This document shows positions 1-9,627 of a stretch of 64,000 nucleotides of DNA, in pieces. The notes beneath the pieces were generated by a model. It was not told the origin of the DNA. It saw only the letters and a program-made list of their open reading frames with translations, and did not search any database. The stretch's first letter is position 1; the number at the start of each line of letters is the position of its first letter. Location: assembly GCF_003846135.1 (NCBI RefSeq), contig NZ_RHHM01000001.1, forward strand, positions 62,001 to 126,000. The letters run 5' to 3'. The DNA comes from Erwinia psidii. GTDB taxonomy: Bacteria > Pseudomonadota > Gammaproteobacteria > Enterobacterales > Enterobacteriaceae. The position numbers and the translations under genes are program-made.

Positions 1-217
1 ACATTGCCGAGGTCAGCTGGCGCGCGACATGGCCTTCCAGTGAAACACCATGCTCACTGGCAACGCTGCTGGCAGTAGCATCAGCCGCATGATCCACAAC
101 AGCGTGAATGCCCGCAGAGGCGATTTTGATATCCGGTAACGCTGCTTTCAGCAGCCGTTCCCCTGTGGGAGAACGACATATGTTGCCAATGCAGACCACC
201 AGGATTGAATTAATCAT
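1..217 (-). CDS. amsI: Low-molecular-weight protein-tyrosine phosphatase AmsI/Wzb (3' part beyond window)
   Basis: N-terminal 72 residues of an LMW-PTP; the rest lies left of the window. The start ATG is at 217, preceded by GGAGA. The P-loop CIGNICRS carries the CX5R signature (Cys9, Arg15), the phosphocysteine catalytic site of the family. In capsule systems this cytoplasmic enzyme dephosphorylates the Wzc/AmsA autokinase. It follows amsH by about 15 bp, matching the ams/cps operon order G-H-I. Family and position are seen directly; the amylovoran-type name is inferred from operon context. Confidence 0.9.
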   Translation of the reverse strand, partial: MINSILVVCIGNICRSPTGERLLKAALPDIKIASAGIHAVVDHAADATASSVASEHGVSLEGHVARQLTSAM

Positions 218-232
218 CAGCGTCTCCAGTGA

Positions 233-1366
233 TTACCAGTTATGAATAATCTGCGCATTATCGCTGGCGGTGTAGATGCTGGTAATAGTTGGAACAAGCT
301 GGGAAACAACGCGGTTCCAACGTGTCAGCGGTGTCGCCGTGACGTAAACGATGTCATACGGTTGTAACTGGAATTCTGAACCCATCACCATTGCGGAAGC
401 ATCCTTAACATTCAGCTGATAAATATTGGCGATTTTGCTGCGATTCTGACCTTTAACGGGACGAATAACGAACACGCCAGTCGCATCCGCCACCGCCTGA
501 TCCATGCCCTGAGCGCTGCCCAGTGCTTCAGCAAGCGTCATGCCGCTGCGGTCCATTTTCAGGGTGGCCGGCTGTTTAACCTCGCCCATCACGAACACTT
601 TCAGATCGTCATTGCGTGGAATATAGAGGATATCGCCAGGGTAAAGCAGATGGTTTTGCGACAGGTCGCCGTTTTGCATCAGCGCCTGAAGTGAAATAGG
701 CATTTCGCGGCCATTATGGGTCAGCACCACATTGCGCCAGTCGGCCGTTGCCGTCAGACCACCCGCTGCGTTCACCGCATCAAGAATGGTCAAAGGAACG
801 TTGGTGATAGGCTGCTGGCCAGAGGTGGTCACTTCACCGGTTACATAAACTTTTTGCGATTTGAACGAGGCAACGCTGACATCAACCTGTGGGCTTTCAA
901 TGTATTGTGCCAGGCGTGAAGCAATTTCGCTACGCACTTCCTGAACGGTACGCCCTGCTACCGCAACACGTCCGATATAGGGATAGAAAATGGAGCCGTC
1001 GGAATGCACCCAGTTGCCCGTATCACTGGCACTACGATACTGCCCTGCCGGGGTGGTTAACTCCGGGTGATCCCAGATAACAACCGTCAAAACATCACCC
1101 ACACCGATACGATATTCGTAACGCTGCAATTCATTCTGCAGTCCCGGATTAGGCTTTGCGACCACAGGCTTCGCGCGAAGCTGCTCAACCAGGCCCGGCG
1201 TTAACGGAAAAACGTTAACGTATTTATCAATGTCAAAATCGCTATCCTGTTGTTTAACAACATCTTTTCCGCCAGTGGAAAGTGTCGAACCGGGCACAAC
1301 CGTACATCCGGAGAGAAGGGTAGCTGTAATCAATAGGGGTAATACTTTCGTTTTGATTGTAATCAT
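233..1366 (-). CDS. amsH: Outer-membrane polysaccharide export lipoprotein AmsH/Wza
   Basis: A 377-residue Wza-type secretin-like export protein. It begins with a lipoprotein signal whose lipobox LLSGC gives lipidated Cys21. A polysaccharide-export domain follows ([19 protein letters not shown], about residues 85-170), then two SLBB-type ligand-binding repeats (VYVTGEV and VFVMGEV starts), and a C-terminal helix ending in HNW of the kind that forms the outer-membrane alpha-barrel in Wza. It makes the exit channel for exopolysaccharide. It lies between amsG and amsI on the minus strand, 258 bp after amsG, so it may also have some expression of its own. Length matches Wza/AmsH (about 377-379). 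Confidence 0.95.
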   Translation of the reverse strand: MITIKTKVLPLLITATLLSGCTVVPGSTLSTGGKDVVKQQDSDFDIDKYVNVFPLTPGLVEQLRAKPVVAKPNPGLQNELQRYEYRIGVGDVLTVVIWDHPELTTPAGQYRSASDTGNWVHSDGSIFYPYIGRVAVAGRTVQEVRSEIASRLAQYIESPQVDVSVASFKSQKVYVTGEVTTSGQQPITNVPLTILDAVNAAGGLTATADWRNVVLTHNGREMPISLQALMQNGDLSQNHLLYPGDILYIPRNDDLKVFVMGEVKQPATLKMDRSGMTLAEALGSAQGMDQAVADATGVFVIRPVKGQNRSKIANIYQLNVKDASAMVMGSEFQLQPYDIVYVTATPLTRWNRVVSQLVPTITSIYTASDNAQIIHNW

Positions 1367-1624
1367 CTATCTCATCGCTATCAGTAATTTGATTGATAGT
1401 AGCGAATCCGCCGCAGTGTAGCGTCACGCAAAAGTAATAAGGTAAATCACCCGATCAGGCCTTCAAACTAACGGTCATTATCATCTATTCCCTCTTACTT
1501 TTTATGCCTTGCCGGTTTGATTAAAGCCGACGCCTAACATTCACCAAAACGTATCCCGCGTACATGTAGTCCGCTCCCGCCTGATGGCCGGTCACGGTCA
1601 CGTAAAAGCAGGAAACAGCCCGTC

Positions 1625-3058
1625 TTAATAGGCACCATCCCGCTTCAGTACAACGCCAACGGTCTTGAACAGGATGGCGATATCGTTCCACAGCGACCAG
1701 TTTTTCACATACCATGAGTCAAAGTAGACACGGGTTTCGTAGTCCACATCATTACGACCGCTCACCTGCCATAAGCCCGTCATCCCCGGTTTCGCCATGT
1801 AATAGTAATCGACATCACCGGCGTACCGTTCCAGCTCATCTTCGATAACCGGACGGGGACCAACCAGACTCATTTCTCCACGAATCACGTTCCACAGCTG
1901 CGGCAATTCATCAAGGCTGGTTTTGCGGATAAAATGCCCCACGCGGGTAATGCGGGGATCGTTCTTCAGTTTAAAATCTTTATCCCACTCAGCACGCGCA
2001 ACGGGGTCGGTACGCAGCACTTCTTCCAGCACTTCTTTCGAATTAACCACCATGGAACGGAACTTAAGGCATTTAAATTTACGCCCGTTCAGGCCCACCC
2101 GTTCATGACCATAAATCGGGCTACCTCCATCCCGCGAGACCAGGAAAACCAACACGGCCAACGCGGGCATCAGCGCAACCAGAATGCTCATGGCCCCGAC
2201 GATATCGAACGCTCTTTTAGTAAAACGCGAAGTACGCTTGGCGAGATTGTTGCTGACCCGCAAAATCATCACTTCATGACTAAAAATATAAGCCATATCC
2301 GTGCCATATAGGGGCACACCACGCAAAGAAGGTATCACGGAAACAGCACGACAGTTATGTTTTGCAAGATTTTTTAACCAGAGGTCCCGATACTGGCTTT
2401 GTTCGAATTCTACGGCCACGATAAATTGCGTGTCGATATCGACCAGTTGCCACAGTTCTTCCTCGGTGCGGATTACCGGCGTTGAAAATAGTTCCAGCGC
2501 CGGGGTGGAGCCATCCACATCGTAGAAGGCCACCACATCAAAGCCCATCATTTCTTCGCTTTGCAACGCCATCCATGCTTCTTCGGCATTTTTACCGCTG
2601 CCGATGATAATTGACTGGCGCTTCCACAGTTTATAGTGGTTAAGGGTACGTTTTACCACAGCGCGTCCTGCCGGGATAAATACCAGGGCCAGCAGCCAGG
2701 TGAGTACCCAGATCCAGCGTGACAGCTGCCACTCAGAGAGTGCCGTGATAGAAAGGTCGATAACAGAAAAAATCAGTACGCTTCTGAATATTTCTTTCAA
2801 CTCAAACCAGAAAGGTTTGCGATAAGTATAATGACGCAGACGAACCCAGAACCATGCGATGCAAACCAGCGAAAGGATAATATGAGTAACGATGGTAAGA
2901 CGCAAATCTTGTGAAGTATATTCATTAAGAAGATTGCCAGGAAGTGCACTCATCAACCAGATTGCAATAAATAATGAGGCGTTAAAGAAAAAGAGATCAG
3001 AGAGCGATAAAAACAGTCTGATCAATAACCCTTTCGAGGTAAACTTTATATTACTCAT
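1625..3058 (-). CDS. amsG: Undecaprenyl-phosphate galactose phosphotransferase AmsG/WbaP
   Basis: A 477-residue polyisoprenyl-phosphate hexose-1-phosphate transferase. It transfers a sugar phosphate (galactose or glucose) to undecaprenyl phosphate at the inner membrane and so starts each exopolysaccharide repeat unit. The N-terminal half holds several hydrophobic helices and a soluble CoA-binding-like region (IIIGSGKNAEEAWMAL). The C-terminal catalytic domain (about 283-477) has the family motifs KFRSM, SLDELPQLWNVIRGEMSLVG (about 381-400) and PGMTGLWQVSGR. It is the first gene of the operon, behind a leader with JUMPStart/ops and an upstream RcsAB box. Substrate (galactose versus glucose) is inferred from its Erwinia relatives. 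Confidence 0.95.
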   Translation of the reverse strand: MSNIKFTSKGLLIRLFLSLSDLFFFNASLFIAIWLMSALPGNLLNEYTSQDLRLTIVTHIILSLVCIAWFWVRLRHYTYRKPFWFELKEIFRSVLIFSVIDLSITALSEWQLSRWIWVLTWLLALVFIPAGRAVVKRTLNHYKLWKRQSIIIGSGKNAEEAWMALQSEEMMGFDVVAFYDVDGSTPALELFSTPVIRTEEELWQLVDIDTQFIVAVEFEQSQYRDLWLKNLAKHNCRAVSVIPSLRGVPLYGTDMAYIFSHEVMILRVSNNLAKRTSRFTKRAFDIVGAMSILVALMPALAVLVFLVSRDGGSPIYGHERVGLNGRKFKCLKFRSMVVNSKEVLEEVLRTDPVARAEWDKDFKLKNDPRITRVGHFIRKTSLDELPQLWNVIRGEMSLVGPRPVIEDELERYAGDVDYYYMAKPGMTGLWQVSGRNDVDYETRVYFDSWYVKNWSLWNDIAILFKTVGVVLKRDGAY

Positions 3059-3282
3059 AGTTAACTCTTATTTTTTATTCAGTAGCCTGGAGATAATTAA
3101 TTCCTGCCACAGGAAGTAATTACGCGCTTACTTATCAAATCATTTTTCATGACAGAAAACATATTCTGAAAGCGCGTGAGGGATATCATGATAATGAGTT
3201 GAACATAATGCTGTCTCAGACAAAGATCCGTAACTCTGGTGATGAAAAATTATTCAGCATTGGTATTATCATTACGACTTAA

Positions 3283-3320
3283 CACGCTACCGCCCTTGAC
3301 TTGTAGCTGCCAATGCGCTG
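3283..3320 (-). promoter_or_regulatory. JUMPStart element with ops site (RfaH recruitment)
   Basis: Read on the minus strand, the 3' 12 bases are GGCGGTAGCGTG (3283-3294), the ops sequence recognised by the antiterminator RfaH. The preceding 26 bases match the JUMPStart layout, with CAG at the start and GGCAGCTA in the middle. It lies in the amsG leader about 225 bp before the start codon. RfaH loading here would allow long-range transcription of the exopolysaccharide operon. The match is seen directly; the function is by analogy with E. coli and Salmonella O-antigen and capsule operons. Confidence 0.9.
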
Positions 3321-3451
3321 TATCCCACTTTTTCCTGCCCTGTGTGAACGGCAGGTTAACGCACTTGCTGTCTTCATTACCTGTCAACAACAAACGCATA
3401 GCACTGAGTTCTAAACATGACATCAGTCATGGTATTAACTAACACGTTGCT

Positions 3452-3479
3452 ATACTAGTTATTACTGGCATGTTTACAA
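3452..3479 (-). promoter_or_regulatory. Candidate sigma-70 promoter of the ams operon
   Basis: On the minus strand TTGTAA (3479-3474) and TAGTAT (3457-3452) are separated by 16 bp. The site lies between the RcsAB box and the JUMPStart element, which gives a leader of about 390 nt consistent with the long leaders of RfaH-controlled operons. The hexamers are imperfect, so the exact start site is unproven. Confidence 0.4.
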
Positions 3480-3593
3480 GAGTCCGTCCCTTTTCATTCA
3501 GCCTTTTAGGATTAAGACTACCCTCGACCCCATACCGCACCGGGCTTTCCATCATTACTTCCTTTAAAAAATCAGGATCGCAGCATATTCGAA

Positions 3594-3607
3594 TAAGAAT
3601 ATTCCTG
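3594..3607. promoter_or_regulatory. RcsAB box upstream of amsG
   Basis: The sequence TAAGAATATTCCTG closely matches the RcsA/RcsB heterodimer box (consensus about TAAGAATATTCCTA) and is nearly palindromic. It lies about 536-549 bp upstream of the amsG start, the same distance range reported for the functional amsG RcsAB box in Erwinia amylovora. Rcs phosphorelay activation of exopolysaccharide is therefore expected. It is also about 240 bp from the divergent yegH, which could share the control. Confidence 0.8.
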
Positions 3608-3843
3608 GTAAATTTAAGATACTGCTCTTAGTATCATCAGGATTTTTTGAGGACCTGTACGAATAATCCTGAAAAAAAATGGCTACATTTTCTCAATCGG
3701 GGAACCGGATAATTCCTCTCCGGGACTTGCGTCTCCTGGCAATAATCTGAACTGTGCTAACGATTGCGACGCAATATTTGTTAAACGATGCCCGGTTAAC
3801 TATCATCAGAACAATTTTTCAATCGGTACGGGCCTGAACGCTT

Positions 3844-5430
3844 ATGTTCGAATGGATCCTCGATCCGTCAATCCTCGCCGGATTACTGACTCTGATTGTG
3901 TTGGAGCTGGTGCTGGGTATTGATAATCTGGTTTTTATAGCCATTCTGGCTGAAAAGCTACCTCCTTCTCAGCGTGACCGTGCCCGCATCACCGGATTGC
4001 TGCTGGCGCTGATGATGCGCTTGTTGCTGTTGGCTTCAATCTCCTGGCTCTCGTCGCTGACCTCACCGCTTTTCATCATCATCGGGCATGCTTTTAGTGC
4101 GCGTGACCTGATTATGCTGTCAGGCGGTGTCTTCCTGCTGTTTAAAGCCACGATGGAGCTGAACGAACGGCTTGAAGGAAAAGATGAGGATGAGAATCCA
4201 CAAAAAAGCGGCGCTAAATTCTGGGCCGTTGTTGCACAAATAGTGGTACTGGATGCGGTATTTTCACTCGATTCGGTGATTACCGCGGTCGGGATGGTGG
4301 ATCGGCTGGCTGTCATGATGGCGGCGGTGATTATCGCCATCCTGCTGATGTTGCTGGCCAGCAAACCCCTTACGCGCTTTGTTAATGCGCACCCGACAAT
4401 CGTGATTCTTTGCCTGAGCTTTTTACTGATGATCGGTTTCAGTCTGGTCGCAGACGGATTTGGCTACCTCATACCAAAAGGCTATCTGTACGCGGCCATT
4501 GGTTTTTCCGTCATCATTGAGGCTCTCAATCAGTTGGCACAGTTTAACCGTCGCCGCTTTCTCATCGCAAAATCGCCGTTACGCAAACGCACCGCAGAAG
4601 CGGTGCTTCGTCTGCTGCGTGGCGGTCATCAAAATGCAGAACTGGGGGCTGAAAACGCTTCACTGGCGGCGGATCATGCTGACAGCCAGGCCGTTTTCAA
4701 TTTTCAGGAACGTATGATGATAGCCCGTGTGTTGGGTATGGGGCAGCGTACCGTCAGCAGCATCATGACGTCGCGCCATGATATTGAACATATCGATCTC
4801 AGTGAATCTGCGGACAGGATTATGGCACGGCTGGACCGTAATCAGCATACCCGACTGGTGGTGACGGACAACAGTAACGATCCGCTGGGCGTGGTACACG
4901 TTATCGATCTGCTGCAACAGACTTTGCACAGTCAACATCTGGATATTCGTGCTGTTGTCCGCCAGCCGCTGGTTTTCCCGGAGCAGCTTACCCTGCTGGA
5001 GGCCCTGGAACAGTTTCGTGCGGCACGAACGCATTTTGCCTTTGTCGTGGATGAATTCGGCTCCGTGGAAGGTGTGGTGACGTTAAGTGACGTAATGGAA
5101 ACGATTGCCGGTAATCTGCCGAATGAAGGTCAGAAGATCGATGTTCGCTATGACATTCAGCAAAATACCGACGGCAGCTGGACAGCCAACGGCCATATGC
5201 CGCTGGAAGATTTGGTGGTTTACGTTCCCTTGCTGATTGATGACAAAAGAGACTATCAGACGCTTGCCGGACTGCTGATGGAATACACCCAGCAGGTGCC
5301 AAAAGAAGGCGAACAGATTCAGATCGGCGATTATTTGTTCCGCACCCTGCTCGTTGAAAACCACCGGGTGCAGAAAGTACAAATCGTTCCGACACGGCGT
5401 GGCGAACCAGATTACCCCGCTGAGAGCTGA
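3844..5430 (+). CDS. yegH: TerC-family integral membrane protein with CBS pair and CorC/HlyC domain (YegH)
   Basis: A 528-residue inner-membrane protein of the YegH/YoaE type (E. coli YegH is about 527). The N-terminal TerC domain (about 1-240) has the acidic membrane motifs [11 protein letters not shown] and [14 protein letters not shown], thought to bind metal or cations. A pair of CBS domains (about 300-430) and a C-terminal CorC/HlyC transporter-associated domain (about 440-520) follow. The true substrate is unknown. It is divergent from amsG and convergent with asmA, exactly as in E. coli wza-yegH-asmA. The ribosome site before ATG 3844 is weak. Confidence 0.93.
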   Translation: MFEWILDPSILAGLLTLIVLELVLGIDNLVFIAILAEKLPPSQRDRARITGLLLALMMRLLLLASISWLSSLTSPLFIIIGHAFSARDLIMLSGGVFLLFKATMELNERLEGKDEDENPQKSGAKFWAVVAQIVVLDAVFSLDSVITAVGMVDRLAVMMAAVIIAILLMLLASKPLTRFVNAHPTIVILCLSFLLMIGFSLVADGFGYLIPKGYLYAAIGFSVIIEALNQLAQFNRRRFLIAKSPLRKRTAEAVLRLLRGGHQNAELGAENASLAADHADSQAVFNFQERMMIARVLGMGQRTVSSIMTSRHDIEHIDLSESADRIMARLDRNQHTRLVVTDNSNDPLGVVHVIDLLQQTLHSQHLDIRAVVRQPLVFPEQLTLLEALEQFRAARTHFAFVVDEFGSVEGVVTLSDVMETIAGNLPNEGQKIDVRYDIQQNTDGSWTANGHMPLEDLVVYVPLLIDDKRDYQTLAGLLMEYTQQVPKEGEQIQIGDYLFRTLLVENHRVQKVQIVPTRRGEPDYPAES

Positions 5431-5444
5431 ACCAAAATTCAGCT
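5425..5444. terminator. Short stem-loop between convergent yegH and asmA
   Basis: AGCTGAA and TTCAGCT form a perfect 7-bp stem around a 6-nt loop in the 28-bp convergent gap, overlapping the yegH stop codon. No clear T-run follows on either strand, so it is only a weak bidirectional terminator candidate. Confidence 0.35.
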
Positions 5445-5458
5445 TGACAGTCTGCACG

Positions 5459-7279
5459 TTAAACGCCGTTCTGATTTCTGTCTGACCAGGCTTTCAGGCG
5501 TTTTTTCGCTTCATCAAGCAGTTGCTGACGTAGCACCTGATCAACCTGTAACGAATAGTTCAGGGCTGACCACGGGCCGTAAATGCGAAGCGGAACCGGA
5601 GTCTGCTGTAGCCGCCTCACCAGTTCACTGTCCCCCTGCCATCCCTGCGTCACGGTAACCGCGAAGGTAATGTCAGCCTGCTGGTCGCTCAGATTAATGC
5701 TTCCTTTACCGCTATAGTCAAGCATCGTCGAGTGCCCGCGCATATCGCCAAATGAAAGCAAACCATTATTCAGGGTTGCGCTGCCCGCGATCTGTTGCAG
5801 ATTGCTGGTAGCCTCTGTTTTATCCGGCCCTCGCACACGGTTACTTCCTCGCTCCACCGCACGCTGGATCATCTGCTGAAAATTCAGACCATTCATCTGC
5901 GCATTATCCAGACTGAGTTCGGCAGTACCTTTCCATGCCCGTCGGAAAGACGGCACGGTCATACCATTGCCATTAAAATCACCGTTGAGCGACAGATTAC
6001 CGCTTAATGAAGACGGTAAATCAAATGCTTTCAGCAAGGGTTCAACCGCAATGTTTTGTAGCACAGGACGAAGCGCGACGCGTGTCTGTGGGCCACGCAT
6101 ATCCATTGTGCCCGGCAGCGAAAAACTGCCGTGCCCGGCATTGCCATTAAAGGTTGCCAATTGTAACACGCCATTTTTACTGGTGGCGTTAAGCGTCACC
6201 ATATCGAGATCCATGCCGCGCCAGCGCATCTTATCTACTTTCAGATTCAGTTTGCCGTCCGTTGCGTTGAGCAGCGAACTGGCATGATTATCGCCTTCCG
6301 GTTGAGCGATAACCGGGGCCGGGCCGGTACGCTGTGCCGCCATTCCCTGTACATTACTGCCCACGCTGCTTTCCAGTCCCAGCAGTGAATCCATGTTCAG
6401 TAATGGAGAATGCAACATGACCGCCATCTGTGGACGGCTCCCCAGCGAACCGCTGACGCTACCATCAAGCTGGCTGTCATTCGCACGCAGCGCCAGATTA
6501 TTCAGGCTAAAAGACGCATTGTCGCCAAGCCATTCAACCTGCATTTTCGCCTGTCCTTTCAGACCATCTTTGGGTAAATCAGGGCCAGTAAGTTGATAAT
6601 CAAGCCGGTTAACCGCGGCGGTTATCTGATGGGGAGAATGACTGAGATCCATCTCGGCACTGAGATTCATTAACAGCTCACGCTGATCGCGGCTGATGCG
6701 GCTGCTCAGCTCAAGATGTGCCTGGCGCTGCTGATTCTGGGACAGTTGCAGAGTGAGATCGCGCACGTTCAGCTGCTCACCATTACGTTGCTGCCAGATC
6801 AGCAGGCTATCGGCCACCTGCAACTGGCCGATATCAAACGTCCAGCCGGGGCTGTTTTCCAGCGGGGAAGCATCAGAGGGCCCGACCGGTGCACCAGCCG
6901 GGCGCTGACTTTCACTGTCCGGGGTCAGGCGCACTATCGCACCTTTCAGCATCACCTGTTTAACTGCGAGCTGATGCGACAATAACGGCAGAAGTTCAAC
7001 ATCCAGACGCATATTGCTGGCGGTCACTACCGGCTGTGGTGCTCCCGGTGCGGTCAGCGACATCGGCCCGGAAAGAATGCTGAGCTGTGGCCAGACATGC
7101 CAACGCAGATCGCCATTAAGCGTCAACTGATAACCGCTTCGATGTTCGACCTGTTCAACCATATAGTCGCGAAACTCATTGGGATTAACCAGCAGCACCA
7201 GCGACGTCATACCGGCCACGATTACCACCAGAAAAATTGCCAGCGTGGTAATAAATCTTCTCATGCCTTGTCCTCGCAC
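5459..7279 (-). CDS. asmA: AsmA-family outer-membrane assembly / lipid transport protein
   Basis: A 606-residue AsmA (E. coli 617). The N-terminal anchor helix (about residues 6-28) precedes a long periplasmic region rich in beta structure, as in the AsmA/TamB/YhdP group that bridges inner and outer membranes and is linked to phospholipid traffic. The C-terminal AsmA domain holds the LSGNLSLNGDFNG-type segment and ends with a basic tail (KKRLKAWSDRNQNGV). A possible earlier start exists; the chosen one gives MRGQGMRRFITTLAIF, and MRRFITTL a few codons later fits the family start equally well. It is followed on the same strand order by dcd and udk upstream. Confidence 0.93.
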   Translation of the reverse strand: MRGQGMRRFITTLAIFLVVIVAGMTSLVLLVNPNEFRDYMVEQVEHRSGYQLTLNGDLRWHVWPQLSILSGPMSLTAPGAPQPVVTASNMRLDVELLPLLSHQLAVKQVMLKGAIVRLTPDSESQRPAGAPVGPSDASPLENSPGWTFDIGQLQVADSLLIWQQRNGEQLNVRDLTLQLSQNQQRQAHLELSSRISRDQRELLMNLSAEMDLSHSPHQITAAVNRLDYQLTGPDLPKDGLKGQAKMQVEWLGDNASFSLNNLALRANDSQLDGSVSGSLGSRPQMAVMLHSPLLNMDSLLGLESSVGSNVQGMAAQRTGPAPVIAQPEGDNHASSLLNATDGKLNLKVDKMRWRGMDLDMVTLNATSKNGVLQLATFNGNAGHGSFSLPGTMDMRGPQTRVALRPVLQNIAVEPLLKAFDLPSSLSGNLSLNGDFNGNGMTVPSFRRAWKGTAELSLDNAQMNGLNFQQMIQRAVERGSNRVRGPDKTEATSNLQQIAGSATLNNGLLSFGDMRGHSTMLDYSGKGSINLSDQQADITFAVTVTQGWQGDSELVRRLQQTPVPLRIYGPWSALNYSLQVDQVLRQQLLDEAKKRLKAWSDRNQNGV

Positions 7280-7329
7280 CTCATTCAGGCCCTGGCAACC
7301 GCCGGACTGAAGAAATGAGGCCAGTTATC

Positions 7330-7911
7330 CTAATCTTTATCGATCCGACTGGCGTCAGCGCCCTGTTGCCCCTTGTATTTGGCATCCTGCCGACGATTAT
7401 AAGGCCGGGCGGCGGGGCCGCTGAGCGGCTCAAAGCTGAGTGCGCCAATCAGCATTCCCGGACGAAGCGCCAGCGGCAGCTTGCCTGAATTATAGAACTC
7501 CAGCACAATCCGGCCCTGCCAGCCCGGATCGATGCGGTGGGCGGTGACATGCACCATCAGGCCAAGGCGCGCCAGAGAGGAGCGACCATCCAGCCAGCCA
7601 ACCAAATTGTCCGGCAGCGTCACGGATTCTAATGTCACCGCCAGCGCCAGTTCGCCGGGGTGCAGGAAGAAAGCCTCTCCCTCAGCGAGCACAATCTCAT
7701 CACTCATCACGCGATCGAGCGCGGCGCTTACTTCCGCCTTCGGACCGCTCAGGTCTATGTACGCCGCGGTATGACCACGAAAGGTTCGGAACTGGTTACC
7801 CAAACGCACATCCACAGTGGCACCATTAATACGTTCAGCCGGTGGCCGGGGAGAAATCTCAAGCTGGCCATTGTCCAGCCAGGCTTCAATATCACGATCG
7901 CACAATCTCAT
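7330..7911 (-). CDS. dcd: dCTP deaminase
   Basis: 193 residues, the same length as E. coli Dcd. It deaminates dCTP to dUTP in the cytoplasm, the main source of dUMP for thymidylate synthesis in enterics. Seen directly are the RSSLARLGL segment, the catalytic-region Glu in [10 protein letters not shown] and the nucleotide-binding C terminus ([17 protein letters not shown]). It lies between udk (upstream) and asmA (downstream, 50 bp gap), the conserved enterobacterial order. Confidence 0.97.
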   Translation of the reverse strand: MRLCDRDIEAWLDNGQLEISPRPPAERINGATVDVRLGNQFRTFRGHTAAYIDLSGPKAEVSAALDRVMSDEIVLAEGEAFFLHPGELALAVTLESVTLPDNLVGWLDGRSSLARLGLMVHVTAHRIDPGWQGRIVLEFYNSGKLPLALRPGMLIGALSFEPLSGPAARPYNRRQDAKYKGQQGADASRIDKD

Positions 7912-8017
7912 CAGAGGCTACTCCCTAAAAGTCAAAATGGACTGTTCTGGCCGCAACCCCGATACATCCTGCACGGGGTACTGCAAAACACCAGCGGTTG
8001 CAGTAAAAGCCAGAGTG

Positions 8018-8659
8018 TTATTCAAAAAACTGATTGATTTTTGCCTTCAGAATATCAATCGCAATACGGTTCTTCCCCCCGCGTGGCACGATGATGTCAG
8101 CATACTGCTTTGAAGGTTCAATAAATTGCAGGAACATTGGCCGGACGGTCTTTTGATACTGTGTCATCACCGAATCCATTGAACGACCACGTTCATTAAC
8201 ATCACGTCTCATTCGCCGCAACAGACAGATATCCAGCGGCGTATCGACAAAAATGGAAAAGTTCATTTCCTGTCGCAGGCGGGCATCGGTCAGCAACAAA
8301 ATCCCTTCCAGAATAATCACCTTTTTGGGTTGCAGCCGGATGGTCTGCTCAGTGCGGGTATGCTCGACATAACTGTAAACCGGCAAATCTATGGGCTGGC
8401 CCGCTTTGAGCATTTGCAAATGCTGTAGCAGCAAACTATGGTCCATCGCGCTGGGATGATCGTAGTTAGTTTTAACCCGTTCTTCCATGGTGAGATGACT
8501 TTGGTCTTTGTAGTAGGCGTCCTCAGGAATAACACCAATATTTTCGTCGCCAACCCGCTCGCGGACTTCACGATAGAGGGTACTGGCAATAAGACTTTTT
8601 CCAGAGGCAGAAGCGCCGGCAATACCTACGATGACGCACTGATGCGACTTGTCAGTCAT
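8018..8659 (-). CDS. udk: Uridine/cytidine kinase
   Basis: 213 residues, matching E. coli Udk. It phosphorylates uridine or cytidine with ATP or GTP in pyrimidine salvage. The P-loop [11 protein letters not shown] is at about residues 12-22, and the nucleoside-binding region [13 protein letters not shown] and the lid motif [12 protein letters not shown] are present. It is first in the udk-dcd-asmA direction, with about 100 bp between udk and dcd. Confidence 0.97.
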   Translation of the reverse strand: MTDKSHQCVIVGIAGASASGKSLIASTLYREVRERVGDENIGVIPEDAYYKDQSHLTMEERVKTNYDHPSAMDHSLLLQHLQMLKAGQPIDLPVYSYVEHTRTEQTIRLQPKKVIILEGILLLTDARLRQEMNFSIFVDTPLDICLLRRMRRDVNERGRSMDSVMTQYQKTVRPMFLQFIEPSKQYADIIVPRGGKNRIAIDILKAKINQFFE

Positions 8660-8856
8660 AAATTCAAGGCCTGGTTACAGATTATCAGAGATATGGAGAG
8701 GATCAATTCGCGGATAATTATAAGGATTCCGGGGGGTTGATGCCAGTAAAATGCAGTTAAAAGCTTTTCAGACTTTCCCGTTATACCTCGCAGGGATTGC
8801 CGTTTAGACTGTGCATAATGAGATCTGACTCGCATTTTTACCCAGAAGGAAACACT

Positions 8857-9501
8857 GTGCCCGATCGTGCTTTGCATATTTTGACCTATTTTGGCGACAG
8901 TATGTTGCTTATCCCTACCGCGGCGATCATGGCATTGATGATCGGCTGGAAAAACAGTGACCGTCGTGCATCTGTCTGGTGGCTGGTGGCATTCTGCGCG
9001 GCGGGTAGCATTGTCAGCCTGTCAAAAATTGCGTTTATGGGATTTGGCATCGGTAGCGCACGCTTTAATTTTACCGGTTTCAGCGGGCACAGCACCATGT
9101 CGGCCACGCTCTGGCCTGTGATGCTGTGGCTGATAAGCAGTCGGCTTTCCGGCTGTTGGCGCGGTTTCGCCGTCGGTATCGGCTATTTCATTCCGCTGAT
9201 GGTGGGTCTGTCGCGATTGATTCTGAACTTTCATTCGGAAAGTGAGGTCACAAGCGGCCTGATATTGGGCTTTACGCTCAGTACCGCTTTTCTTATCAGC
9301 CAGCGTCGCACACAGTTACAGGGGTTTTCGGCACTGCAACTCTGTATTGCTCTGGTGGTGCCGCTGCTGCTTATAGGTCATGGTCGCATTGCAACCACCC
9401 AACAATTCCTTCAGCGATTATCAGTGCAGATCGCAGGTATCGACCATGCCTGGACCCGTGAAGAACTGTTGAAACTGCACCAGGCATCATCGGTTAAATA
9501 A
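8857..9501 (+). CDS. PAP2-family membrane phosphatase
   Basis: A PAP2 (type 2 phosphatidic acid phosphatase) membrane protein. A GTG start at 8857 is preferred because AGAAGGA lies 6 bp before it, giving 214 residues; an ATG at 8797 in the same frame would add 20 residues without a good ribosome site. Family motifs are FSGHS (central) and SRLILNFHSES, supplying the active-site His and Arg residues, with Glu where many members have Asp. Several hydrophobic helices surround them. Substrate is unknown; undecaprenyl pyrophosphate or phosphatidylglycerol phosphate are the usual choices. It lies between udk and yegE, where E. coli has no such gene. Confidence 0.85.
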   Translation: MPDRALHILTYFGDSMLLIPTAAIMALMIGWKNSDRRASVWWLVAFCAAGSIVSLSKIAFMGFGIGSARFNFTGFSGHSTMSATLWPVMLWLISSRLSGCWRGFAVGIGYFIPLMVGLSRLILNFHSESEVTSGLILGFTLSTAFLISQRRTQLQGFSALQLCIALVVPLLLIGHGRIATTQQFLQRLSVQIAGIDHAWTREELLKLHQASSVK

Positions 9502-9627
9502 AACGCATCTCTGAAAGCCAATGTAACGAAACCGGGAATTACCTTAAGCATTCCTTATCGGTTATGTTAGCATCGCAAAGAGATTACAGATTGTACTGAT
9601 GTCACTGCTGCCCAGCCGGATTTGTCA

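Noticed and set aside
8797-8856. Upstream ATG start for the PAP2 phosphatase
   Set aside because: The GTG at 8857 has a good AGAAGGA ribosome site and the upstream codons have none.
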